Shown piece by piece: positions 8,637 to 16,253 of a DNA stretch of 64,000 nucleotides (its first letter is position 1; each line of letters starts with the position of its first letter). Where the stretch lies: NCBI GenBank assembly GCA_019233755.1, contig JAFAMD010000068.1:124001-188000 (forward strand), given 5' to 3'. The position numbers were made by a program, and so were the translations under genes. The notes under the pieces are model-generated. The model ran no database searches. It had not been told where the DNA came from and saw nothing but the letters and a program-made list of their open reading frames with translations. Origin of the DNA: Acidobacteriaceae bacterium. Its GTDB lineage: Bacteria > Acidobacteriota > Terriglobia > Bryobacterales > Bryobacteraceae.

Positions 8637-9851
8637 ATGAAAATCACCGAACTCCAGACTGTACGCATCGCGCAGTTCCCGCAGCTTCTCTGGCTGCTGA
8701 TGACGACCGATGAGGGACTCACCGGGCTCGGCGAAACATTCTTTGATGCCGGCACGGTTGAGACCTACCTGCACGATGCGGTGGCGCCGCGGCTCATCGG
8801 CCGCGATGCCTTGGCAATGGACGCTATCTCCCGCGATCTGGTCACTTATGTAGGCTTCCGTTCAACCGGCGTCGAGGCTCGCGCCGCATCGGCCGTAGAC
8901 ATCGCGATCTGGGATCTGTTCGGCAAATCCGCCGGCCGGCCCATCGTGCAGATGCTCGGGGGCTGGACGCGCGACCGCATTCGCACTTACAACACCTGTG
9001 CGGGAGCGCAATATATGCGAAAGGCCGAGATACAGTCGACGGAAAACTGGGGATTGACGAGAAGCGGCGATGCGGCGCCGGTAACCGGATTCGACGATTT
9101 GAATGATTTCCTAACACGCGCCGATGAACTGGCCGAGTCACTTCTTTCGGAGGGCATTACGGCGATGAAGATCTGGCCGTTCGACATAGCGGCCGAAAAA
9201 ACTCATGGCCTCTACATTTCCAATGAGGACCTGAAAAAGGCCCTGGAACCCTTTGAGAAGATTCGCCGCCGCGTGGGAGACAAGATCGACATCATGGTTG
9301 AGTTCCACTCCCTGTGGCAACTCACACCGGCGATAAAGATCGCTAAAGCCCTGGCGCCATTTGACACTTTCTGGCATGAGGATCCGATCCGGATGGACAG
9401 CCTCGCCAGCCTTAAGACATACGCAGAAGCGTCGCCCGCGCCGATATGTGCGTCTGAGACTTTGGGCACCCGTTGGGCCTTCCGCGACCTGCTCCAGACA
9501 GGTGCGGCGGGCGTGATCATGTTCGACGTCGCGTGGTGCGGCGGCTTCTCCGAAGCACGCAAAATCGCCGCCATGGCTGAGGCCTGGCACCTTTCCGTTG
9601 CGCCGCATGATTGCACCGGACCTGTGGTCTTCACGGCCTCCACGCATCTGGCGTTAAACGCAACCAACGCACTTGTACAGGAATCGGTTCGCGCGTTTTA
9701 TCGCGGCTGGTATCCGGAAGTGGTGACGGCCATCCCAAAGATCGAGAACGGTTTCGTCACCGTTCCTGAAGGACCGGGCCTTGGCCTCGAACTAAGGGCT
9801 GATATTGACGACCGGTTCACCGTAACCCGCCGCGTCTCCGCGACCAAGTGA
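8637..9851 (+). CDS. Mandelate racemase/muconate lactonizing enzyme-like (enolase superfamily) sugar-acid dehydratase candidate
   Basis: About 404 residues with the enolase-superfamily layout. An N-terminal capping domain starts MKITELQTVRIAQFP, followed by SAVDIAIWDLFGKSAGRPI. The barrel has metal-ligand positions in MVEFHSLW, FWHEDPIR and ICASETLGTRW, a lysine in MKIWPFD and a late His in LSVAPHDCTGP. This pattern is common in dehydratases and cycloisomerases of sugar acids such as galactonate or galactarate. Precise substrate unassigned. ATG 8637 begins the conserved domain, and the frame is open further upstream but unlike the family. Neighbouring nucleoside hydrolase and Gfo/Idh/MocA genes support carbohydrate catabolism. 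Confidence 0.85.
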   Translation: MKITELQTVRIAQFPQLLWLLMTTDEGLTGLGETFFDAGTVETYLHDAVAPRLIGRDALAMDAISRDLVTYVGFRSTGVEARAASAVDIAIWDLFGKSAGRPIVQMLGGWTRDRIRTYNTCAGAQYMRKAEIQSTENWGLTRSGDAAPVTGFDDLNDFLTRADELAESLLSEGITAMKIWPFDIAAEKTHGLYISNEDLKKALEPFEKIRRRVGDKIDIMVEFHSLWQLTPAIKIAKALAPFDTFWHEDPIRMDSLASLKTYAEASPAPICASETLGTRWAFRDLLQTGAAGVIMFDVAWCGGFSEARKIAAMAEAWHLSVAPHDCTGPVVFTASTHLALNATNALVQESVRAFYRGWYPEVVTAIPKIENGFVTVPEGPGLGLELRADIDDRFTVTRRVSATK

Positions 9852-9860
9852 TGCAGCCTC

Positions 9861-10808
9861 TCACTCCAGTTTGTGAGTCTCCTGGTAGGCGTCCAGTTTT
9901 GCCAGAAAATCCGGCCACATACGCGCCGAGTCGACACTCGTGATCCAGGTGACTGTGCGGTTCGAGCTCACCTGTTCGAAGGAAAGGTTATCCGCTAACC
10001 GCGGCCGCGGAATCACTTTCTGGGTCGTCATGGCTAACTCGTATGCGAGAGTGATGGTGTCCCAGATGACCCAGGGGCGCGAAAAATCATTCTTGCGCAG
10101 AGGCTTTACGTTGCGGAAATACCAGTCCTGGTATTCGCTCCAGAGCCATCGGCCGATCGGCCCATGTGTCCCGACCATATTCTTAGCCTGTTCGAAGCCC
10201 ATCGCCAGGTTGGCCTTGCAAACGTCGGCAGAGCCAATCGTAACGGGAACGTCTGAATCCAATATCACCTGCCACGCTCGCGGATCGTTCTCGACGTTGA
10301 ATTCGTTCCCTCCCTCTGCGAGGCTCTTGAAGCCCATCGCCACCACATTGATTCGGTCCACGATACCTGGATCCTCGAGGATCGCCGACGCAACATCAGT
10401 TGCCGCGCCGATCGTCAGCACGGTCAGCCTGTGGTCCTTCGAAAACCGCTTCGAAACCCCTAGAAGAAAATCCAGGCCCGCACTGGGCCGGGGTGTCTTT
10501 CTGTCCTGCAATGGAAGGCTCGAGCCTTCGAGCAGCGGAGGATGACTCACCATCCCGAGATGCACCTCCACAACGTTCTTGAGAATCTCGTAGGTCGCGT
10601 GCGCTGATGGGTCGGGAAGGCTCGGCGCATGAGCCGAAATGATGCCTTGAACATCGAACTCCGGGTTCAAAAGCAGGTAGGTGATCGCCCACTGATCGTC
10701 AATTTCGTTTCCAACATCCGTTGACAAAACAACGGGAGTCTTGCCCGCACCTGGAATAACCGCAGCCAGGAGCAGCAGAAGGGGGAGCACACGCTGGAAC
10801 GCCTTCAT
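9861..10808 (-). CDS. Exported inosine-uridine-preferring nucleoside hydrolase family protein
   Basis: A 315-residue protein with a signal peptide (residues 1-22, ending IPGAGKT) before the nucleoside-hydrolase core. The Asp cluster for calcium appears as VLSTDVGNEIDDQWAITYLL, a variant of the family DTDxGxDDA motif. The second signature is GGNEFNVENDPRAWQVIL, and a late WDTITLAYEL supplies another family acidic residue. Family members hydrolyse N-ribosyl bonds, but many secreted Acidobacteriota and Bacteroidota homologues have unproved substrates. It is convergent with the enolase-superfamily gene (9-bp gap) and downstream of the Gfo/Idh/MocA gene on the same strand. Confidence 0.85.
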   Translation of the reverse strand: MKAFQRVLPLLLLLAAVIPGAGKTPVVLSTDVGNEIDDQWAITYLLLNPEFDVQGIISAHAPSLPDPSAHATYEILKNVVEVHLGMVSHPPLLEGSSLPLQDRKTPRPSAGLDFLLGVSKRFSKDHRLTVLTIGAATDVASAILEDPGIVDRINVVAMGFKSLAEGGNEFNVENDPRAWQVILDSDVPVTIGSADVCKANLAMGFEQAKNMVGTHGPIGRWLWSEYQDWYFRNVKPLRKNDFSRPWVIWDTITLAYELAMTTQKVIPRPRLADNLSFEQVSSNRTVTWITSVDSARMWPDFLAKLDAYQETHKLE

Positions 10809-10880
10809 ATAGGTCTGAAAAACAAGATCGCACGAGCGCTGCGAGTTCCCGGCAGTTCGCCCCCAGCGAACGAACGGATA

Positions 10881-12056
10881 TCAGACTCTCACCGGCCATG
10901 TGACCTTCTCTCCCTTGCGCAGCGCCATATTTGCGATTTGCCCCGCCCGGGCCGCCGCAACGCCCGTCTCCACCGGCGCATTCGGCTCTTTGCGCGTGCG
11001 AACGCAATCAAAGAAGTTCTGCATGTGCGTGATCGTTCCGTCCTCGACACTGCGCTCGCTGAGCACCGGATTATCTCCCTGCACCCGTTCACGATAGATT
11101 CCGAAACCGCCGCGCGTAATCTTCAGCGTGCCGGTGGCGCCCCGGAACTCGAGCCCGCCGTCATCGATCGACGACACCATCGTGCCATCGTACCCAACCT
11201 CGAAGCCGGGGTACCGCAGGGCAGCCTGAATCGTATCCGGACAATCCCAGCTTTCGAAGACGTACCGATCGCCCATGCTCTGCACTACGCTCGGCTCGGA
11301 TGTTTTCGTCGCCCAATGAACTACGTCAATCCAATGCGTGAACAGATCGGCCATCGCGCCGCCGCCAAAGTTCCAGAACCAGCGCCAAAACCGGTACTTC
11401 TCTTCGCTGAACGGCTGGTCCGGCGCCGAACCCAGCCACCGCTTCCAATCGAGCATCTCGGGATTAATCGGCTGCGCGGGCGGCCGGCCCTGGTAATTCT
11501 GAAACCAATACGTCCTTATCTGCGTGATGCGCCCGATGTTTCCACCCTGAATCAGTTCTACGGCGCTCTGAAAGTGAATCCAACTGCGCTGTTGCATGCC
11601 GCTCTGCAAGATGCGATTCGACGAACGGACGGCGCGCGTCAGAACGTTCCCTTCCTCGATCGTATGCGTGACCGGTTTTTCGAGATACACATCCTTGCCC
11701 GCGGAAATTGCGTCGCTCGCCATACGCACATGCCAGTGGTTGGGCGTAGCAATGATAACCGCATCAACATCTTTGTTATCGAGAATCTCGCGGTAATCCA
11801 GATGGGTGCTGATCGTATTGCCCGAGCGCTCGCGGAGCTCGTCCCTCCGCGGCTCGTACACATCGCAGGCGGCTATCAGTTCATGGGCGCCCGACTTGTC
11901 GGCAAAGTGCAGCAGGTCTCGCATGCGGCCGCCACATCCGATGGCGCCCGTTCGAATTCGGTCGCTCGCTCCGAAGGCACGCGTAGCGGCTAGTGCGGTC
12001 ATACCGCTGGCCACGAGAAAAGTGCGCCGATTGCTGCGCATGGAGGTGCTCTGCAT
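10881..12056 (-). CDS. Gfo/Idh/MocA family oxidoreductase with Tat-type leader
   Basis: A 391-residue NAD(P)-dependent sugar oxidoreductase-like protein. The leader SNRRTFLVASGMTALAATRA is Tat-like, so the enzyme is probably exported folded. A Rossmann segment follows (IRTGAIGCGGRMRDLL), then VIIATPNHWHV and the family motif YLEKPVTHTIEEG with the catalytic-site Lys. The C-terminal domain has WNFGGGAMADLFTHWIDVVHW, seen in secreted Gfo/Idh/MocA proteins. ATG 12056 has GGAGAG about 8 bp upstream, and ATG 12041 is an alternative. Such exported members often act on glycans or cyclitols. The substrate here is unknown. Confidence 0.9.
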   Translation of the reverse strand: MQSTSMRSNRRTFLVASGMTALAATRAFGASDRIRTGAIGCGGRMRDLLHFADKSGAHELIAACDVYEPRRDELRERSGNTISTHLDYREILDNKDVDAVIIATPNHWHVRMASDAISAGKDVYLEKPVTHTIEEGNVLTRAVRSSNRILQSGMQQRSWIHFQSAVELIQGGNIGRITQIRTYWFQNYQGRPPAQPINPEMLDWKRWLGSAPDQPFSEEKYRFWRWFWNFGGGAMADLFTHWIDVVHWATKTSEPSVVQSMGDRYVFESWDCPDTIQAALRYPGFEVGYDGTMVSSIDDGGLEFRGATGTLKITRGGFGIYRERVQGDNPVLSERSVEDGTITHMQNFFDCVRTRKEPNAPVETGVAAARAGQIANMALRKGEKVTWPVRV

Positions 12057-12118
12057 GGATACTCTCTCCGCTTGGTTATATCAGGCATCCACGCGGACAC
12101 TCCAAGTCATCAGAATTG

Positions 12119-12134
12119 ATCGGAACTTTCCGAT
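12119..12134. promoter_or_regulatory. Inverted repeat in the Gfo/Idh/MocA-fliG divergent intergenic region
   Basis: Arms ATCGGAA and TTCCGAT are separated by CT. It is a perfect 7-bp dyad in the only non-coding gap upstream of the flagellar switch operon, and a candidate operator for either divergent gene. No clear sigma-70, sigma-28 or sigma-54 promoter is visible beside it. Confidence 0.35.
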
Positions 12135-12204
12135 GTTACCGGAAGCTTCCTAACGGCACTATTCCTTCGCGGCCCGCGCTCAAACAACTGGGCAGATAGT
12201 ATCT

Positions 12205-13248
12205 ATGCCGGGAGAGATTGCCAATCCTGCCACCAATGAAAAACCCGGCCTGAGCGGTGTGCAAAAGGCTGCCATCGTTCTTATTGCACTCGGGCCGGCG
12301 GATTCCGCGAGCATATTAAAACACGTCCCCGAAGCCGACGCCGACAAAGTCGCCAGGGCCATTGCCCGCTGCCAGGGCGTTACGGCTGACCAGGTTCAGC
12401 AGAGCTTACAGGAATTCACCCAGCTTTACACCTCGCAGCACATGATGCTGAAGGGAGGCACCGAGTATGCCCATAGAGTGCTCACGGAAGCCTATGGGGC
12501 CGAAATGGCAGACCGGCTGATTGCGCGGGCCATGCGGCCCACCCGCCACGATCCAACCAGCTTCGACCAGTTCCGCAAGGTAGACCCGCAGCAGCTTGCC
12601 GAGTTTATCAAGGATGAGCATCCGCAGACGGTTGCGCTGATTCTCTCTAACCTGGAAGCCCCTCAGGCCGCAACGATGATCAGTTCCCTCCCCAAAGAAA
12701 CCCGTACCGACGTTGCTATGAGAATGGCCGATCTCGACCAGATCTCTCCGGAAGTGATCCGCAATATTGCCTCAGTGCTTGACCAGAAATTGCGCCACCT
12801 GGGCGAATTCAGCCGCGAATCAATAGGCGGGGTGCGCGCCGTCGCGAATATGTTTAATCGGTTGGATCCGAATACCAGCACGCAGTTGCTGGAGGCCGTA
12901 GAAGCCGAAAACCCGTCGCTATTTGAGAACATCCGCAAGTTCATGTTCGTCTTCCGCGACCTCGAACGGCTCGACGTTTCCGACATTCGAACGTTGATCA
13001 GCCGGGTGGAGCGCCAGACCCTCCTGCAAGCACTGAAGGGAGCGAACGACTCTCTCCTTCAAAAATTCCTGCAAACCCAATCGCAGCGCGGGGCCGACAT
13101 GATGAAGGAAGATCTCGCCTCGCTTGGGCCGGTAAAACTGAGAGACGTAGACTCCGCCCAGCAGAACGTCATCGGCATCGCCCGTGAACTGGAGAAAGAG
13201 GGGGCCATCAGTCTGAGCAGTTCCCCGAACGATCAGTACGTGTACTGA
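12205..13248 (+). CDS. fliG: Flagellar motor switch protein FliG
   Basis: 347 residues, typical for FliG, which sits at the cytoplasmic face of the MS ring and passes stator torque to the rotor. Visible are the N-terminal LSGVQKAAIVLIALG, the middle-domain EHPQT motif at 138-142 followed by VALILSNLEAPQAA, and MFVFRDLERLD (canonical MFVF) linking to the C-terminal torque domain. Conserved charged positions fall in LISRVERQTLLQALKGA and LREDL-like MMKEDLASLGPVKLRDVDSAQ. It is the first gene of a four-gene operon, 12 bp before the small FliN-type gene. No flagellar export, hook or filament gene lies in the window. Confidence 0.96.
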   Translation: MPGEIANPATNEKPGLSGVQKAAIVLIALGPADSASILKHVPEADADKVARAIARCQGVTADQVQQSLQEFTQLYTSQHMMLKGGTEYAHRVLTEAYGAEMADRLIARAMRPTRHDPTSFDQFRKVDPQQLAEFIKDEHPQTVALILSNLEAPQAATMISSLPKETRTDVAMRMADLDQISPEVIRNIASVLDQKLRHLGEFSRESIGGVRAVANMFNRLDPNTSTQLLEAVEAENPSLFENIRKFMFVFRDLERLDVSDIRTLISRVERQTLLQALKGANDSLLQKFLQTQSQRGADMMKEDLASLGPVKLRDVDSAQQNVIGIARELEKEGAISLSSSPNDQYVY

Positions 13249-13260
13249 CGAGAACGGACA

Positions 13261-13575
13261 ATGGATCAACCCGAAGACGCTCCTCTCGTGCTGCCCGTCC
13301 CCGCCATCAGCAGCTTCCATCCGATTGAAGACGTGCCGCTGCTGCTTCATGCCGAGTTGGACCGCCAGACGATCTCGTTCGGCGAGCTTCTGGCATTAAA
13401 GACAGGTAGCGTGCTTTCGCTCTCCCGGCCCACTGGCGAAAATGTCGATCTCTACGCCGGCGACGTTCTTTTGGGGAGCTGCGAGATTTTGGTCGTCGAT
13501 TCCACGCTGGCGATTCGAGTGGCAGATCTGGCGCGTCCTGAGGAGCAGTCGTTGGCAGGCTGGGCTAACCCATGA
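13261..13575 (+). CDS. FliN-type SpoA-domain motor switch protein (short paralogue)
   Basis: A 104-residue protein whose residues about 20-95 form a SpoA/FliN C-terminal domain: EDVPLLLHAELDRQTISFGE, LKTGSVLSLSRPTGENVDLY, then LLGSCEILVVDSTLAIRVADL. The last motif deviates from the usual GEIVVVDGxxGVR pattern. FliN forms the lower C-ring with FliM and binds the export ATPase complex. The stop overlaps the next ATG (ATGA at 13572-13575), implying translational coupling. Together with the following gene this gives the operon two FliN-like products. Confidence 0.85.
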   Translation: MDQPEDAPLVLPVPAISSFHPIEDVPLLLHAELDRQTISFGELLALKTGSVLSLSRPTGENVDLYAGDVLLGSCEILVVDSTLAIRVADLARPEEQSLAGWANP

Positions 13576-14387
13576 ACACAATCGATCAGGAAATTGAGCT
13601 TTTCGTACAACTCTGGAAAACGGAATTTTCGCGGTCTGTCGAGATGTTCACTGGCGAAGAGGCGAAGATCTCCTGCCAACCGGCTGGCCCCGGCATCCCG
13701 GACCCCGATGATCTTCCGCAATATCTGTGGTCGAAACAGGTGTTTGAAGCTGGTGCGGGTTTTGCGGCCTGGACGGGCGCGCGCAAGGGTACGTGGACGG
13801 CGCTTGGCAAGAATGTCGGAACGGATCGCGGACAAAGTACTCAGACGTATCTCAATATTCTTCACTTGACCTCAGAGGGAATTTCGAAAGCCCTCACGGC
13901 GCGCGCACACTGGCCGGTCCGCTGCGGCGCCGCTACCGATGAGGTCTTTTCAACCATAGATTCTCTTGTCATCTTTGAGGTAAATGTCGAGTTGCAGGAC
14001 GAAAGCCTCCCCCCGCTCCTGCTTGCTGTCGAAGACGACGCCGCCTCTATTCTCCGGTCAGCGCTGGAGACGGAGGGCAGCCGCGCGGATGCCTCCGATC
14101 CGACTCCGGTTGCCGCATCTTCTCCGATGCTTGCCCGCCTGATGGAGATTGAGTTTCCCCTGGCCGTAGCGCTTGGCCGGGCGGTACTGCCCATCCGGGA
14201 CATTCTCAAACTGACGACCGGGTCGCTGATCGAATTGGACCGTACGGTAAATGACTACGTAGACCTCATCGTCCACGGCACCGTAGTCGCCAGGGGTGAA
14301 ATCGTGTCAGTCAAAGGCAACTACGGCGTGCGAGTCAAAGAAATTATCAGCCGGCAGGATCGCATGGCGCTGCGGAGCAATTCATGA
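13572..14387 (+). CDS. FliN/FliY-like protein with C-terminal SpoA domain
   Basis: 271 residues. The C-terminal part (about 190-262) is a more canonical FliN module than the preceding gene: MEIEFPLAVALGRAVLPIRD, LKLTTGSLIELDRTVNDYVD, then VVARGEIVSVKGNYGVRVKEI. The N-terminal 160 residues have no motif I can assign. By position and length they resemble the extra domain of FliY-type proteins, but I see no CheC-type phosphatase signature. An acidic Ala/Ser linker joins the parts. It is coupled by ATGA overlaps both to the short fliN upstream and to fliM downstream. Confidence 0.82.
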   Translation: MNTIDQEIELFVQLWKTEFSRSVEMFTGEEAKISCQPAGPGIPDPDDLPQYLWSKQVFEAGAGFAAWTGARKGTWTALGKNVGTDRGQSTQTYLNILHLTSEGISKALTARAHWPVRCGAATDEVFSTIDSLVIFEVNVELQDESLPPLLLAVEDDAASILRSALETEGSRADASDPTPVAASSPMLARLMEIEFPLAVALGRAVLPIRDILKLTTGSLIELDRTVNDYVDLIVHGTVVARGEIVSVKGNYGVRVKEIISRQDRMALRSNS

Positions 14388-15376
14388 CGCGCGATCATTT
14401 GCAGAAATCGAAACGGCGGCCGCACAATCGCAACGAAATGACTCGCGACCAGGTCCCCGATGTCGCGACGTTCGACTTCAGCCGCCTCGATCGGATTCCG
14501 CGATCGCAATTGCGCGCTCTGAATCTCGTTCATGAAAACTTTGTGCGCAGCCTTGCCTCCAGTTTGTCGGCATATCTGCGTTCCTACGTTGCTTTGAGTC
14601 TCGTCAGTGTAGAGCAGGTCTCCTATTCCGAGTTTCTGAAAGGTCTGACCTCGCCTACCTGCATCGCCTATCTCGGGCTGCAGCCGTTCGACGGCACGGC
14701 GGTTCTCGAGATCAACATGAATCTGTTGTTCGGCTTGATAGAGCTCCTGCTGGGCAGCAAAGGACGCTCGGCAGTAATGGTACAGCGAAAGATCACGGAT
14801 ATCGAACGGAACCTCGTCAATACCCTGCTGCGCGTCGTGCTCCGCGAGCTATCCGAAGCATGGAAATCCGTTGCTGAGATCTCTTTCTCCGTTCAATCAC
14901 TGGCGACGGAACCGCAGCTTCTGCACGTGCTTGCACCGGCGGAGGCCGTCATCGTCATCGCTGTGGAAGTACGCATCGGAACCACCTGGGGACAGATGAA
15001 TCTCGCGATTCCTTCCATCTTTGTCAAACGGCTGAGCCATAAGTTCGATCAGTTGCTGCAGGTGCGGCGCGCCGCAACCACGGCGCGGGATCAATCACAC
15101 CTGGCGCTGCTCCTCGAGGGCGCGTCGCTGACTTTTGAAGCCCGCATCAAGGCCGGCACGATCTCAACCAGAACGCTGATGAACCTCGAAATTGACGACG
15201 TTCTTGTGCTCGAACATCCCGTGGGGCGGCACATCAACGGCTTTCTGAATGATCGCGATAAATGGCAGGGTCGCATTGTTATCTGCGACGAGAAGCTCGC
15301 ATTTCAACTGCAGGAGGGCAACTCCGTTCCGGCCGGCGAGTCAACCTACGAAATTTGTAAGCGTCCCGATGCCTGA
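14384..15376 (+). CDS. fliM: Flagellar motor switch protein FliM (divergent N-terminus)
   Basis: 330 residues, with the FliM middle domain (LRALNLVHENFVRSLASSLS, then EFLKGLTSPTCIAYLGLQPF, GTAVLEINMNLLFGLIELLL) and a SpoA C-terminus. The N-terminus MTRDHLQKSKRRPHNRNEMT is basic and lacks the LSQxEIDALL peptide that normally binds phospho-CheY. The GGxG loop that contacts FliG reads LLGSKGR. The last 36 bp overlap the convergent FAH-family gene. It ends the fliG-fliN-fliN2-fliM operon. The family assignment is firm; loss of CheY control is inference. Confidence 0.92.
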   Translation: MTRDHLQKSKRRPHNRNEMTRDQVPDVATFDFSRLDRIPRSQLRALNLVHENFVRSLASSLSAYLRSYVALSLVSVEQVSYSEFLKGLTSPTCIAYLGLQPFDGTAVLEINMNLLFGLIELLLGSKGRSAVMVQRKITDIERNLVNTLLRVVLRELSEAWKSVAEISFSVQSLATEPQLLHVLAPAEAVIVIAVEVRIGTTWGQMNLAIPSIFVKRLSHKFDQLLQVRRAATTARDQSHLALLLEGASLTFEARIKAGTISTRTLMNLEIDDVLVLEHPVGRHINGFLNDRDKWQGRIVICDEKLAFQLQEGNSVPAGESTYEICKRPDA

Positions 15377-16168
15377 GATCGTGATGCGGATCTCGTCACC
15401 TGGCTTCAAGTTGAATGAGTCCGGCGGAACAATCCCGGTACCGGTCAGCAGAAAGCAGCCGTTTGGAAACGAATTGTTCCGAAACAGGAATTGGACCAGC
15501 GACTCCGGGTCCCGTTTCATGGCTTCCAGATTTGTCGAGCCTTCGAATTGCGTCGTGCCGTTCCGCAGAATATGGAGGCGGATTTCCGTACTCTTCTCCA
15601 ACGGCTGTTCGCGCGCGAGAATCGACGGCCCAAGCGAGCAACTGCGGTCATAAACCTTGGCCTGCGGCAGATAGAGCGGGTTTTCGCCCTCGATATCCCG
15701 CGAGCTCATGTCGTTTCCGATTGTGTAACCCGTGATTTTGCCGCGCGGCGAAACCAGCAGGGCCAGTTCGGGTTCGGGAACCGACCAGTGCGCGTCATCG
15801 CGAATCGCAACCTTACCTTCGGGTCCGACGACACGATGCGCCGTTGCTTTGAAGAACAACTCCGGTCGCTCAGCGCCATAAACGCGATCATAAAAATCCC
15901 CGCCGCCCGCGGACTTCGATTCTTCCATACGGGCATCCCGGCTGCGGAAGTAAGTCACGCCCGCTGCCCAGACTTCCTGGTTGCCGATGGGAGCGGCAAC
16001 ATGCGAGGGAGCGGCCTGCAATGGTTTCATCGCCGGCAGCGCGTCGCCAAGAAAACTGTAAAGATCGTCGCGCGTGATCAGCAGGTCCCAGTCGGCGGCC
16101 CTTTCGCTCGAATACCACTTACCCTCGTTCTCGACAACAAATCCGGCAGGAGTGCGAAATAGCCTCAT
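15341..16168 (-). CDS. Fumarylacetoacetate hydrolase (FAH) family protein
   Basis: 275 residues with the FAH C-terminal fold: EVWAAGVTYFRSRDARMEES, then SVPEPELALLVSP (metal-ligand Glu pair), GYTIGNDMSSRDIEGENPLY, and near the end GTGIVPPDSFNLKPGDEIRI. Family members cleave or decarboxylate beta-diketo and 2-oxo acids with a divalent metal. Relatives with the VTYxRSRDAR segment often occur in sugar-acid degradation, which would suit the neighbouring enolase-superfamily and Gfo/Idh/MocA genes. That link is inference. It runs tail-to-tail into fliM with a 36-bp overlap. Confidence 0.88.
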   Translation of the reverse strand: MRLFRTPAGFVVENEGKWYSSERAADWDLLITRDDLYSFLGDALPAMKPLQAAPSHVAAPIGNQEVWAAGVTYFRSRDARMEESKSAGGGDFYDRVYGAERPELFFKATAHRVVGPEGKVAIRDDAHWSVPEPELALLVSPRGKITGYTIGNDMSSRDIEGENPLYLPQAKVYDRSCSLGPSILAREQPLEKSTEIRLHILRNGTTQFEGSTNLEAMKRDPESLVQFLFRNNSFPNGCFLLTGTGIVPPDSFNLKPGDEIRITISGIGTLTNFVG

Positions 16169-16205
16169 GAATGATGTACCTGTACAAAGCTATCAATCAT
16201 GAAAA

Positions 16206-16230
16206 AAGGGCGCCCGCTCGCGGCGCCCTT
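16206..16230 (-). terminator. Intrinsic terminator after the DUF3300 gene
   Basis: A perfect 9-bp stem AAGGGCGCC / GGCGCCCTT with a 7-nt loop is followed on the minus strand by TTTT. It lies 24 bp beyond the stop of the DUF3300 gene and before the FAH gene start on the same strand. Confidence 0.85.
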
Positions 16231-16253
16231 CGAAACAGTAAACGGATTGAGCC

